61,173 nucleotides of DNA from Chitinophagaceae bacterium (GTDB lineage Bacteria; Bacteroidota; Bacteroidia; Chitinophagales; Chitinophagaceae). Of this stretch, positions 53,706 to 61,173 are shown piece by piece. Location: assembly GCA_016786745.1 (NCBI GenBank), contig JAEUVS010000064.1, positions 1 through 61,173 on the forward strand, given 5' to 3'. A program made the translations under genes and the position numbers. Every line of letters begins with the position of its first letter. Position 1 is the first letter of the stretch. The notes beneath the pieces are model-generated. The model was not told where the DNA came from. It was given only the letters and a program-made list of their open reading frames with translations, and did no database searches.

Positions 53706-54725
53706 TTATTTGTGATGGTGGCCCTTTTTATAGTGGTCCAGTAATTGGTCGCCACCATAATCATGTAACAGGTCGCGTACAACCGTATGCACGTGGTTGG
53801 CGTTGTTCTGGGTGTTGTCGTACTCGATTATCAACGTAGGTCCAACGATCCGGTAGTAATGCGGATGTCCGATTCCCGTTTCTGTGTGACCCGCCCATGC
53901 AAATTGGAGCTTATCGAGACCAGCATCGGTGATCTCTTTCAGCATATTATCTGCGAAGTCTTTTTTATAGCGCGTTACATACAGGCGAATTAAAGCAAGA
54001 AAGTTTTCTCGTTGAGCGTCGGTCATTTCTGAATATGTAATGCCTCCCGGATCTTTAATCATCGCCTTCCGGTCGATTCTTGTAACGATATCATCAGGCG
54101 CGTCTGACAATATTACTGCCTTTTTCGCCTGTTCAGCAGAAAATGATTTCAAGAGTTTTAGCGCCAGTTCTTTTTCATCTTTCAAAATCTCCTTGCCTTT
54201 CTCAGCGCCCGAAGGAACGATGGCGGGATTTGATCCTAAGAAGCCCGGCGTTCCAGCAACCAGTGAATTGTCTTGCGCTGAAAAATGAAATGAAACGTGA
54301 TGCCCCTCGAAACGCCATCCCCATATATTTTTTTCACCCGGAACCCCAAAGATCGCGACATGATATTTTCCCGGATCCCTGAAATGATCGTCAGCCTTGC
54401 GGTTCTCCAACACTTTCAGGATATTTTCCAGTTGGATGATATCGTTGATCTTTTTAACCGTATTATCAGCCAGGCACGACGATAACATTTTCATCGCAAG
54501 CGTTTTTTGCGACTCACTCATTTTATCGAGCGGCAAACCTTTTCTATCATCGATAGGGAAGTAGTGGAAGTTGAAGCGTTCCTCCGAATCAAATGGAAAC
54601 AACGTCAGCGGCTTTTGCGATGCATCGAGGGAGGCTACAAAGTTTTTAGCTGCATCGGAAATAGATTGCGCTTTTGGCGCCGTAAACCAAACAAGCGTAA
54701 TTAATAAAAATAAAACACGTTGCAT
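53706..54725 (-). CDS. DUF3500 family secreted protein
   Basis: About 339 residues from the ATG at 54725 (MQRVLFLLITLVWFTAPKAQ, signal peptide). The family markers are ERFNFHYFPIDDRKGLPLDKM, WGWRFEGHHVSFHFS and HPHYYRIVGPTLIIEYDNTQNNANHVHTV, which carry many conserved His and acidic residues. Function of DUF3500 is not established; the His pattern suggests metal binding. It ends in GHHHK. It begins 11 bp after the amidohydrolase stop, so the two form an operon. Confidence 0.85.
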   Translation of the reverse strand: MQRVLFLLITLVWFTAPKAQSISDAAKNFVASLDASQKPLTLFPFDSEERFNFHYFPIDDRKGLPLDKMSESQKTLAMKMLSSCLADNTVKKINDIIQLENILKVLENRKADDHFRDPGKYHVAIFGVPGEKNIWGWRFEGHHVSFHFSAQDNSLVAGTPGFLGSNPAIVPSGAEKGKEILKDEKELALKLLKSFSAEQAKKAVILSDAPDDIVTRIDRKAMIKDPGGITYSEMTDAQRENFLALIRLYVTRYKKDFADNMLKEITDAGLDKLQFAWAGHTETGIGHPHYYRIVGPTLIIEYDNTQNNANHVHTVVRDLLHDYGGDQLLDHYKKGHHHK

Positions 54726-54736
54726 GTTGTTAAGAT

Positions 54737-56017
54737 TTATTTCACCCAAACGCCATTCAGCATTACTTTTTCGACATTTCTCGCATCGCTGATGTTGTCA
54801 AGTGGATTTCCTTTTACCAGGACGAGATCAGCAATTTTTCCTTTTTCGATACTGCCCAGTTTATCACTAATGCGGAAAAACCTGGCATTTTCCATTGTAG
54901 AAGCTACGATTATCTGCGCATTAGTCAGGCCGCTTTCTGCAAACAGTTCCATTTCGCGCTGGTACGCCCAGCCTTTTTCCGCATATTTTATCATGGAATG
55001 AGAGCCCAGCACAACATGTACACCGCCCTTTTTCATAATCCCCGTAAAGGCCTTCATGTTGTTGAACCCCTGCAATTTCACAGTATCAAGTTTTCCATTC
55101 TCTTCACGGTATTCAAAGGCGCCAAGCGTCGGGTCGACAAATGTTTTTTTCTTCACCAGGAACTTCACCAGCGAATCGGCCATTTTCCCTTTCAGATCAA
55201 GCTGGCTCCATATTTCATACCGTCCGTTTCTCCTGGCGTTGTTATCGGCAAGTACATTCTGCCGGAATTTTTCTCCTTCCCGTTTGGGTGCCATTGTTAG
55301 TCCGAAAGAAGTGACGTGTTCGATACCATCGAGGCCCGCTTCAATGGCCTCCATAGCTTCAGTAGTCTCCAGGTGCGCGGACACAGGAATTCCTCTTTTA
55401 TGAGCAGCGATACAAACTTCCTTAATGATGGAAGGTGGAAGCCGGAAGTATGCCTTGATCATCGTTGAACCCTGGTCGGCTGCACGGTTTACCTGGGTAA
55501 CCGCTTCGGCAGCATCACGCACCACATATGCGTCGTTGGGGTAAGCAGGAGGGAACATGTCGATGTGCGGTCCTGATAAAAACATCCGTGGCTGTGGCTT
55601 TCCTGATTTCCTCGCATTTTCATACGTTTCCATCCAGGCGCCCGGATCGCGTATCGAGGTCACGCCGTTCTGAAGGAACATGCCCGGCAGTTCATCGACA
55701 CCATCTATATGAAAATGTGCGTCTATAAATCCCGGCAGCAGACTCATGCCTTTGCCGTCAACTTTTTCCGCGCCCGCCGGAATTTTTACGCGATCCGCCT
55801 GGCCAACATCCACAATCTTACCGTTGGCCACCACCACAGATCCATTTTCGATGGGAGCGCCACCATTACCGTCAATAATTCTGACCCCCGTAACAGCAAT
55901 TACCGCTTTCCCTACCACAATTTCCGACGCGTTTACTTCTGTGATTACTTTTTGCGCCTTGTTTTCGCTATGGAATACTAAAAATAAAATGAATACAATC
56001 GTCGCTTTCCGAATCAT
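54737..56017 (-). CDS. Secreted amidohydrolase
   Basis: About 426 residues with a signal peptide (MIRKATIVFILFLVFHSENKAQ). Metal-dependent amidohydrolase fold: the first metal motif is DAHFHIDG, later His in SAHLETTEAME and GIEHVTSFG, and an Asp-equivalent region in VVLGSHSMIKYAEKG. The C-terminus closes the composite domain (GKIADLVLVKGNPLDNISDARN). The typical HxH and late Asp are partly changed, so activity needs checking. It is the first gene of a pair with DUF3500. I chose the ATG at 56017; upstream codons run through the promoter area. Confidence 0.86.
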   Translation of the reverse strand: MIRKATIVFILFLVFHSENKAQKVITEVNASEIVVGKAVIAVTGVRIIDGNGGAPIENGSVVVANGKIVDVGQADRVKIPAGAEKVDGKGMSLLPGFIDAHFHIDGVDELPGMFLQNGVTSIRDPGAWMETYENARKSGKPQPRMFLSGPHIDMFPPAYPNDAYVVRDAAEAVTQVNRAADQGSTMIKAYFRLPPSIIKEVCIAAHKRGIPVSAHLETTEAMEAIEAGLDGIEHVTSFGLTMAPKREGEKFRQNVLADNNARRNGRYEIWSQLDLKGKMADSLVKFLVKKKTFVDPTLGAFEYREENGKLDTVKLQGFNNMKAFTGIMKKGGVHVVLGSHSMIKYAEKGWAYQREMELFAESGLTNAQIIVASTMENARFFRISDKLGSIEKGKIADLVLVKGNPLDNISDARNVEKVMLNGVWVK

Positions 56018-56150
56018 CCGGTTTTTTCCTGAAGGTATAGAGGATTCATAACTTGTGAATAAGTTACCGACAGCTTTTTTTCCTTTATTTTCTATATTTA
56101 CGGCCCCGCTTACCATCTCCACCGCAAAATCAACTGTAAATACTTTAATT

Positions 56151-56246
56151 ATGACAGGCTCTGCTTTTATAGACGGGATTTTGTTCTATTTCATCCTGGT
56201 CGCTATGCTTTGCCTTGCTGTTTTTCTCCAGCGGCATCACGACTAG
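56151..56246 (+). CDS. Possible 31-residue membrane peptide
   Basis: Starts MTGSAFIDGILFYFILVAMLCL and ends QRHHD: one membrane helix and a short basic/His tail, the layout of many small membrane proteins. It fills part of the gap between the divergent amidohydrolase and lipoprotein genes. No clear ribosome-binding site or promoter, so it may be chance. Confidence 0.3.
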   Translation: MTGSAFIDGILFYFILVAMLCLAVFLQRHHD

Positions 56247-56268
56247 GCATATACGCAGACAAAATCAT

Positions 56269-56276
56269 TATGTTTG
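56269..56276 (+). promoter_or_regulatory. Minus-7 box TATGTTTG of a lipoprotein gene
   Basis: Exact TAnnTTTG match ending 4 nt before the ATG at 56281, the same geometry as at bshB1. Confidence 0.45.
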
Positions 56277-56280
56277 CGAA

Positions 56281-56862
56281 ATGAAATTTTTCCTTCTGAA
56301 CTCCCTCTTTCTTTCTTTTTTCGTGTTCGCTATTGTTTCCTGTAACCAGGCGCCTTCCCGCACTGTTACAGAAATGGAGTTTAACGTCGATACATCGCTG
56401 GTTACGCTGCCTGTCAGCGACTCATCGCTCGGCATCAGTTACCGGGCGCCGGGTGGCTGGACCGATATCGAAGCGACCGAAGAAGCTTTAAAACAGGTGC
56501 ACGACGGAAAAATAAGGGTGAGCAAACTGATCAGGAATCCATCCGGAAACGTTGTTTTTTCGCTTACCGATGTCCGGGACGTTCCCGATAGCACTTTTCG
56601 CCACATGGATGAAAATTATAAAACCGTTCTCAATCCCTCGGGAGCCTGGAGCGATATTCAGAAGGCGGAATTTAATCACGCAGGCTTTAACGTTAAGCAA
56701 TATGTGTTGTCGCGGCAGGGACAAACTTTTTTCAAAATGCTTTTCGGCAACACTTCACGACCATCTTTCCAGGTTGACTATTCGATTATGATCGATTCTT
56801 CGTACGCGCTAAATACAAAAACTCTCGAATCAATTATCGGTTCTTTACATCGCGATCATTAA
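56281..56862 (+). CDS. Lipoprotein of unknown function
   Basis: 193 residues. MKFFLLNSLFLSFFVFAIVSC is a lipoprotein signal with the lipobox cysteine near 21. The mature part has GISYRAPGGWTDIEATEEAL and SLTDVRDVPDSTFRHMDENY, like Bacteroidota proteins with a PsbP/DUF1795-like fold that share the APGGW segment. Role unknown. I chose 56281 because the TATGTTTG box just upstream rules out the longer frame. Confidence 0.72.
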   Translation: MKFFLLNSLFLSFFVFAIVSCNQAPSRTVTEMEFNVDTSLVTLPVSDSSLGISYRAPGGWTDIEATEEALKQVHDGKIRVSKLIRNPSGNVVFSLTDVRDVPDSTFRHMDENYKTVLNPSGAWSDIQKAEFNHAGFNVKQYVLSRQGQTFFKMLFGNTSRPSFQVDYSIMIDSSYALNTKTLESIIGSLHRDH

Positions 56863-56867
56863 CTTTG
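56860..56867 (+). promoter_or_regulatory. Minus-7 box TAACTTTG overlapping a stop codon
   Basis: Exact TAnnTTTG match whose TAA is the stop of the preceding lipoprotein gene. It sits 23 nt before the next start codon (56891). Confidence 0.4.
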
Positions 56868-56890
56868 CAACGAACTAAAACTCAACTTGT

Positions 56891-57178
56891 ATGAAAAAGT
56901 TTTCTCTAGCCCTGGCAATGGTGGTTATCCTCTTTAGCTCCTGCTATACGCTTACTCACACAGTAGGAACCGGCGGAAGCGGCGGCGAAAAAGTGGAAAA
57001 AAGAGCCTGGTACATCCTCTTCGGTCTTGTTCCCCTTAACACTGTCGAATCAAAGGCAATGGCAGGAGATGCTACCAACTACACTGTAACCAGCAGCCAT
57101 ACCGTAGTTGACGTGCTTTTGAACATTATTACAGGTATTGTGACTGTAGGTTCACAAACTGTTACTGTTCAGAAGTAA
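56891..57178 (+). CDS. Bor-like small lipoprotein
   Basis: 95 residues. MKKFSLALAMVVILFSSC is a lipoprotein signal with lipobox cysteine at 18, followed by YTLTHTVG, a Gly-rich loop, WYILFGLVPLNTVESKAMAGDATNYTV and GIVTVGSQTVTVQK. This matches Bor/Iss-family-like lipoproteins found across Bacteroidota. The lambda Bor homologue gives serum resistance, but the role here is unknown. It is followed by an intrinsic terminator. Confidence 0.75.
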   Translation: MKKFSLALAMVVILFSSCYTLTHTVGTGGSGGEKVEKRAWYILFGLVPLNTVESKAMAGDATNYTVTSSHTVVDVLLNIITGIVTVGSQTVTVQK

Positions 57179-57196
57179 TAACAAAAAATCAGTTAA

Positions 57197-57228
57197 AACA
57201 GGCTGCTCAATAGACGGCCTGTTTTTTT
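57197..57228 (+). terminator. Intrinsic terminator of the Bor-like gene
   Basis: AACAGGC (57197-57203) pairs with GCCTGTT (57217-57223), followed by TTTTT. It also faces the convergent nagB gene end. Confidence 0.7.
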
Positions 57229-57248
57229 ATGTCTTTATCCCAGGTAAA

Positions 57249-59189
57249 TTAATAGTGCCAGCGTACGAACGCCTCCATCGCGGCATATTTCGTCATACCC
57301 AATTGCGCATACATCGCCGCGGTATTGCTGTTCCTGTCTTCAGCCCTTTGCCAGAACTCCCTGTTATCTGATCCCTGGAAAGGCACCATGTCCTTCTGCG
57401 ACTGGTGAATGAATATACCATAGCGCTTTTTCATTACCTGGTCGGGGCTCATCGGAACCGCCATTTCAATTTCGCTGATATCCCATTCCTGCCATGCGCC
57501 TTTATATAACCACATGTAGCAGTCTTTCACCCAATCATCGCCGTCTTCTTTGATTCTGCGCAGTGCTTCAAAAACTATTTCAAGACAAACCTTGTGGGTG
57601 CCATGCGGATCCGCTAAGTCGCCGGCGCAAAACACCTGGTGGGGTTTTATTTTTCTCAAAAGATCGATCGTGATCTTAATATCTTCTTCGCCCATTGGCT
57701 TTTTCTCGATCGTTCCCGTTTCATAGAAAGGCAGGTTCTGGAAATGCGCATTGCCATCCGGAATGCCAACATAACGGCAGGTAGCTTTCGCTTCGCAAAC
57801 ACGTATCAAACCTTTGATGGCCCTGATCTCGGGAGTATCCATCTCGTTCGTCTTTTTCTTCTGCAGGTATGCGCGCGCCTGCGCCAGGATCTCCGACGAC
57901 TTTTTGCTGTCCATTCCAAACATATTCTCAAATCCCACTGCGAAATCAAGGAAACGCGTTACAAATTCATCTGTAACAGCAATATTGCCTGATGTTTGAT
58001 ACGCTACATGTACATCATGCCCCTGGTCGTGCAACCGCTGGAAAGTGCCACCCATCGAAATAATATCATCATCAGGGTGAGGAGAGAAGATGATACATCG
58101 TTTCGGGTAAGGCACAGATCTCTCCGGATGATTCGGGAGATTTACATTCGGTTTGCCTCCCGGCCAACCAGTAATCGTATCACGAAGCATATAGTACACT
58201 TCGAGATTTATTTCATAAGCATCACCGTGTTCAACAAGAAGGTCTCCAATCCCGTTATCCTTATAATCCGTATTGGTGAGACTGAGAAGTGGTTTCCCGA
58301 TTTTGAGCGCCGTATTGATTACAGCTTTTTTTATCATTTTCGGTGTCCACTCGAGCTCCCCGGTCAGCCATGGCGACTTAAATCTTGTAAGTTCAGCAGA
58401 CGCCATTTCATCAAGTACGAAAATGCAATCATTGTGCAACTGCAACTGCGATGCGGGAATCTGCTCGGTCACGTGGCCCTCAACTGATTTCTGAACAACA
58501 GCCGCTTTAGCCTGACCCCATGCAAGCAGGATAATTTTCTTTGCTTTCATGATGCTGCTGATGCCCATCGTAATCGCGAGGCGCGGCACCTGGCTGATAT
58601 TGTTAAACTCATATGAGTTCGCGATTCTCGTCGAATTATCGAGCGCAACGAGCCGAGTTCTTGAGTTAAGACTCGAACCGGGTTCATTGAAGCCGATATG
58701 CCCGTTGTTGCCTATGCCGAGTACCTGTAAATCGATTCCTCCTGCATCTTCAATCTTTTTTTCATATGCCGCACAGAACGCTTTCACTTCATCCTTCGGG
58801 ATTTCTCCATCAGGAATATGGGTATTCGCGGGATCGATATCAACATGATCGAAAAGTTGAACCTTCATAAACCTGTTATAACTCTGAAACGCGTCCTTAT
58901 CGATCGGGTAATATTCATCGAGGTTAAAGGTGATTACGTTTCTGAGGCTGAGTCCCTCCATTTTATGCAGCCGTACAAGTTCCGCATAAAGTGTTTTTGG
59001 AGTGCTGCCTGTTGCAAGACCGAGAACGCAGGGTGCATTTTGCTTTTGCTTCTCTTTAATAAGCGCGGCGATCTGGTTGGCTGCGAAAACTGAGCCCTGC
59101 TTGAGATCAGGAAAAATTTTGACCGGTATTTTCTCAAATGAATCTACCATGCTGATAGTATGTTCGGTTGCTTTTGTTGTACTTGCCAC
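57249..59189 (-). CDS. nagB: Fused glucosamine-6-phosphate deaminase and PIG-L/LmbE deacetylase
   Basis: 646 residues in two parts. The first (about 30-290) is NagB: ATGSTPKTLY, NLDEYYPI, the active-site GIGNNGHIGFNEP and RLVALDNSTRIANS, which deaminates glucosamine 6-phosphate to fructose 6-phosphate. The second (about 360-600) is a LmbE/PIG-L deacetylase with zinc motif SPHPDDD near 368 and the third ligand in DPHGTHKVC. Together they could deacetylate and deaminate GlcNAc 6-phosphate without NagA. It lies 15 bp after the GH20 hexosaminidase, in one operon for chitin or glycan breakdown. Confidence 0.9.
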   Translation of the reverse strand: MASTTKATEHTISMVDSFEKIPVKIFPDLKQGSVFAANQIAALIKEKQKQNAPCVLGLATGSTPKTLYAELVRLHKMEGLSLRNVITFNLDEYYPIDKDAFQSYNRFMKVQLFDHVDIDPANTHIPDGEIPKDEVKAFCAAYEKKIEDAGGIDLQVLGIGNNGHIGFNEPGSSLNSRTRLVALDNSTRIANSYEFNNISQVPRLAITMGISSIMKAKKIILLAWGQAKAAVVQKSVEGHVTEQIPASQLQLHNDCIFVLDEMASAELTRFKSPWLTGELEWTPKMIKKAVINTALKIGKPLLSLTNTDYKDNGIGDLLVEHGDAYEINLEVYYMLRDTITGWPGGKPNVNLPNHPERSVPYPKRCIIFSPHPDDDIISMGGTFQRLHDQGHDVHVAYQTSGNIAVTDEFVTRFLDFAVGFENMFGMDSKKSSEILAQARAYLQKKKTNEMDTPEIRAIKGLIRVCEAKATCRYVGIPDGNAHFQNLPFYETGTIEKKPMGEEDIKITIDLLRKIKPHQVFCAGDLADPHGTHKVCLEIVFEALRRIKEDGDDWVKDCYMWLYKGAWQEWDISEIEMAVPMSPDQVMKKRYGIFIHQSQKDMVPFQGSDNREFWQRAEDRNSNTAAMYAQLGMTKYAAMEAFVRWHY

Positions 59190-59204
59190 AGGTATGTTTT
59201 GGTT

Positions 59205-60842
59205 TTAGTTAGATGCGATCTTTTTCTTCTTGTCAACTTTAATTCTCATATCGGTGTACATGGCCCTGCTATAATTCACTTTCCACAGGTCGTAACGTTT
59301 GAACTGGACCGACAATCTTTTTTCAAACTCATCCCAACTGCGGGGTGTTGACGGGCTCCACAATACTTCGCTTAAAGCAGTTAGTCTTGGAAAAATCATG
59401 TATTCCACCTTGCGCGGATTTGCCATGTATTCGGTCCACACGTTTCCCTGCGCACCAAGAATATGTTTTTGCTGTTCTTTGTTTAAAACTTTCGGAACCG
59501 GATCGTAACTATACACTTTCTGAATACTGAGGTAGCCGCCAATAGTTACTGAATCTTCTTTTTTGCTTTGCGAATGATCGAGGTAAACGAACGAACCTGG
59601 CGTCATGATAACATCGTGATCCTGCTTTGCCGCTTCAATTCCTCCCTGCTCACCTCTCCAACTCATCACAGTGGCATTTGGCGCCAATCCGCCTTCCAGG
59701 ATCTCGTCCCATCCGATAATTTTTTTGCCTTTACTGTTTATATACTTTTCCATTCGCTGGATAAAGTAGCTCTGCAGCTCATGCTCGTCTTTAAGATTTT
59801 CATCCTTTATTCTCTTCTGACATTTCGGACATGTTTTCCATCTTGATTTTGGACATTCGTCACCTCCTACATGAACATATTCTGACGGAAACAGGGGCAG
59901 TACCTCATCCATCACATCCTGCAGGAGCGCAAACACAGAGTCGTTTCCAGCGCAGAAAACTTCATCTTCGACCGCCCACGTTTGTCTCACTTCATATGGA
60001 CCACCGGTGCATCCAAGGAAAGGATAAGCGGCAAGCGCGGCTTTGGCGTGTCCCGGCATTTCAATCTCCGGAATTACCGTGATATACCGCTTTGCAGCAT
60101 ATGCCACCACTTCCTTTATTTCATCCTGCGTATAAAATCCGCCATACCTGATATTGTCATTGCCTGTTCCGGGATACCTGCCGATGATCGTGCCATTCCG
60201 GTAACCTCCAACTTCGGTAAGTTTCGGGTGTTTCTTGATCTCTATCCGCCATCCCTGGTCATCCGTGAGGTGCCAGTGGAACCTGTTCATTTTATGTAGC
60301 GCAATGAAGTCGATATATTTTTTTACAAACTCTACAGAAAAGAAATGTCGTGCAACGTCAAGCATTAAACCGCGGTAAGCAAGCCGTGGTTGGTCGTCGA
60401 TAGTTACGAGTGGGATACCCAGATTTGATGATTTCTTTACAGGCAGCAGTTGAATTATACTCTGCATTCCGCGAAAAGTTCCGGCATAAGAATCGCCTTC
60501 TACCGATACCGAATTCGTACTTGAGTTGAGAGTGTAATGCTCTTCGTTGTCCGGAGCTTTTATAAATTTCTTTGTCGCGAAACTGATATAGTTTTTATCG
60601 GCTTCCCGGGCTACTTCGAGCGATAACCCGTAATACTTCTTTACATAATCGCTAAAAAAATCAGCGGTGCCTCTATCACCTTCATCTTTCACTACAAGTT
60701 TTGTATTTCGATCGACTTTGAATGAGCCTGGTTTGGTTTTCAGGCTTACGGGCTTTGGTATGATGTTTATTGAAGAGCTGGTCTGAGAAAAAGATGGCAT
60801 AAAAAATAAACATACAAGAAACGCTGCAAGGACTCTGATCAT
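59205..60842 (-). CDS. Beta-N-acetylhexosaminidase (GH20)
   Basis: 545 residues with a signal peptide (MIRVLAAFLVCLFFMPSFSQ). GH20 enzyme that releases GlcNAc or GalNAc from chitin oligomers and glycans. The GH20b N-terminal domain is followed by the barrel, with RGLMLDVARHFFSVEFVK, HWHLTDDQGWRIEI and the catalytic Asp-Glu pair in HVGGDECPKSRWK (about 328-329). WSPSTPRSWDEFEKRL closes the barrel. Periplasmic or surface. First gene of the pair with the NagB fusion. Confidence 0.94.
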   Translation of the reverse strand: MIRVLAAFLVCLFFMPSFSQTSSSINIIPKPVSLKTKPGSFKVDRNTKLVVKDEGDRGTADFFSDYVKKYYGLSLEVAREADKNYISFATKKFIKAPDNEEHYTLNSSTNSVSVEGDSYAGTFRGMQSIIQLLPVKKSSNLGIPLVTIDDQPRLAYRGLMLDVARHFFSVEFVKKYIDFIALHKMNRFHWHLTDDQGWRIEIKKHPKLTEVGGYRNGTIIGRYPGTGNDNIRYGGFYTQDEIKEVVAYAAKRYITVIPEIEMPGHAKAALAAYPFLGCTGGPYEVRQTWAVEDEVFCAGNDSVFALLQDVMDEVLPLFPSEYVHVGGDECPKSRWKTCPKCQKRIKDENLKDEHELQSYFIQRMEKYINSKGKKIIGWDEILEGGLAPNATVMSWRGEQGGIEAAKQDHDVIMTPGSFVYLDHSQSKKEDSVTIGGYLSIQKVYSYDPVPKVLNKEQQKHILGAQGNVWTEYMANPRKVEYMIFPRLTALSEVLWSPSTPRSWDEFEKRLSVQFKRYDLWKVNYSRAMYTDMRIKVDKKKKIASN

Positions 60843-60887
60843 CTGTGTAATAGTAGATTTTAAAGTCGCAAAAGTACTAATATCCCC

Positions 60888-61173
60888 CTACTTAATCACC
60901 CCGCCGTCAAGAACCGCAATATTATCGCAAATTTTCAAAGTTGAGTCACTATGAGCTATTATTACCACTGTATTCCCATGATTTTTATACCACTCAATCG
61001 TTTGCACGATTTTTTCCTCGGATATCGCATCGATGGCGGACGTCGCTTCATCCAAAATCAACACGGGGGTGTTCCTGTATAAGGCCCTGGCAATCGAGAT
61101 CCGTTGCCGCTGGCCACCCGATAAGTTGCCGCCATATTCTGAAATGTGGCTGTTCATGCCATCGGGTAATTTT
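60888..61173 (-). CDS. ABC exporter ATPase domain, C-terminal fragment (runs off window)
   Basis: Only the last ~95 codons lie inside; the frame stays open to the right edge. It holds LPDGMNSHISEYGGNLSGGQRQRISIARAL (signature LSGGQ), Walker B LILDEATSAID and the switch His in IIAHSDSTL. This is the end of a fused membrane/ATPase exporter of the MsbA/HlyB/peptidase-containing type. The upstream half decides which. The cargo is unknown. Confidence 0.85.
   Translation of the reverse strand, partial: KLPDGMNSHISEYGGNLSGGQRQRISIARALYRNTPVLILDEATSAIDAISEEKIVQTIEWYKNHGNTVVIIAHSDSTLKICDNIAVLDGGVIK

Noticed and set aside
58680..58720. Loss of a catalytic Asp in NagB (GIGNNGHIGF in place of GVGNDGHIAF)
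   Set aside because: Asn at this place is also found in active Gram-positive NagB proteins, so it is not evidence of inactivity.
1..61173. Phage, transposon or defence island
   Set aside because: No transposase, integrase, capsid, restriction, toxin or Cas gene is recognisable; gene content is mostly core metabolism.

Overview
The window looks like a chromosomal segment of a Bacteroidota bacterium, most likely of the Chitinophagaceae or a close relative. Support: Bacteroidota-type promoters (TAnnTTTG minus-7 boxes), a secreted M43 protease ending in a type IX secretion sorting domain, many secreted and beta-barrel proteins typical of the phylum, a three-subunit succinate dehydrogenase/fumarate reductase of the Bacteroidota kind, a NagB-LmbE fusion, a CtlX citrulline hydrolase and a bacillithiol gene (bshB1). 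No species can be named from the sequence alone.

Layout. 1-2.3 kb: RNase P RNA facing the yceD-rpmF-plsX operon. 2.3-9.1 kb: a glutamine cyclotransferase lipoprotein, an M43 protease, an FAD oxidoreductase, lpdA, bshB1 and a fatty acid desaturase. 9.1-11.1 kb: aguB-aguA (agmatine to putrescine). 11.4-12.9 kb: a PepSY-like secreted protein and a tandem universal stress protein. 12.9-18.6 kb: a tight parE-GNAT-DUF1835-parC operon. 18.9-22.6 kb: small and membrane proteins, a transglutaminase-like protein, a beta-propeller protein and ferritin. 22.6-28.6 kb: smc, a secreted protein, smpB and accD. 28.7-34.7 kb: sdhCAB, then pfkA-pyk. 34.9-41.8 kb: prolyl oligopeptidase, a dTDP-rhamnose-reductase-like SDR, an arginine deiminase-like enzyme with CtlX, a repeat-filled gap, crcB and purine nucleoside phosphorylase. 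41.8-47 kb: a large porin, a HYC/CC protein, an HMA-domain protein and a beta-barrel (a likely metal-handling triad), then an ATP-grasp-like protein. 47-50.6 kb: a 54-residue secreted peptide, a DUF1338 2-oxoadipate decarboxylase-like enzyme and an M1 peptidase. 50.6-56 kb: a twin-ATPase ABC protein, tRNA-Arg(ACG) with duplicated 3' ends, a beta-barrel, a DUF3500 protein and an amidohydrolase. 56-61.2 kb: small lipoproteins, NagB-LmbE with a GH20 hexosaminidase (chitin/GlcNAc use), and the end of an ABC exporter at the right edge.

Most of the content is housekeeping and core metabolism, and I see no phage, transposase, CRISPR array or clear defence island. The unusual signal is in the non-coding DNA: at least four families of short structured repeats sit at gene ends. 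One shows compensatory base changes between two copies. One is a 65-bp exact duplication in a divergent intergenic region. One repeats the 3' end of tRNA-Arg three times within a chain of hairpins, which looks like the scar of past integration. Several genes carry a minus-7 promoter box only 4-6 nt before the start codon, suggesting leaderless mRNAs.
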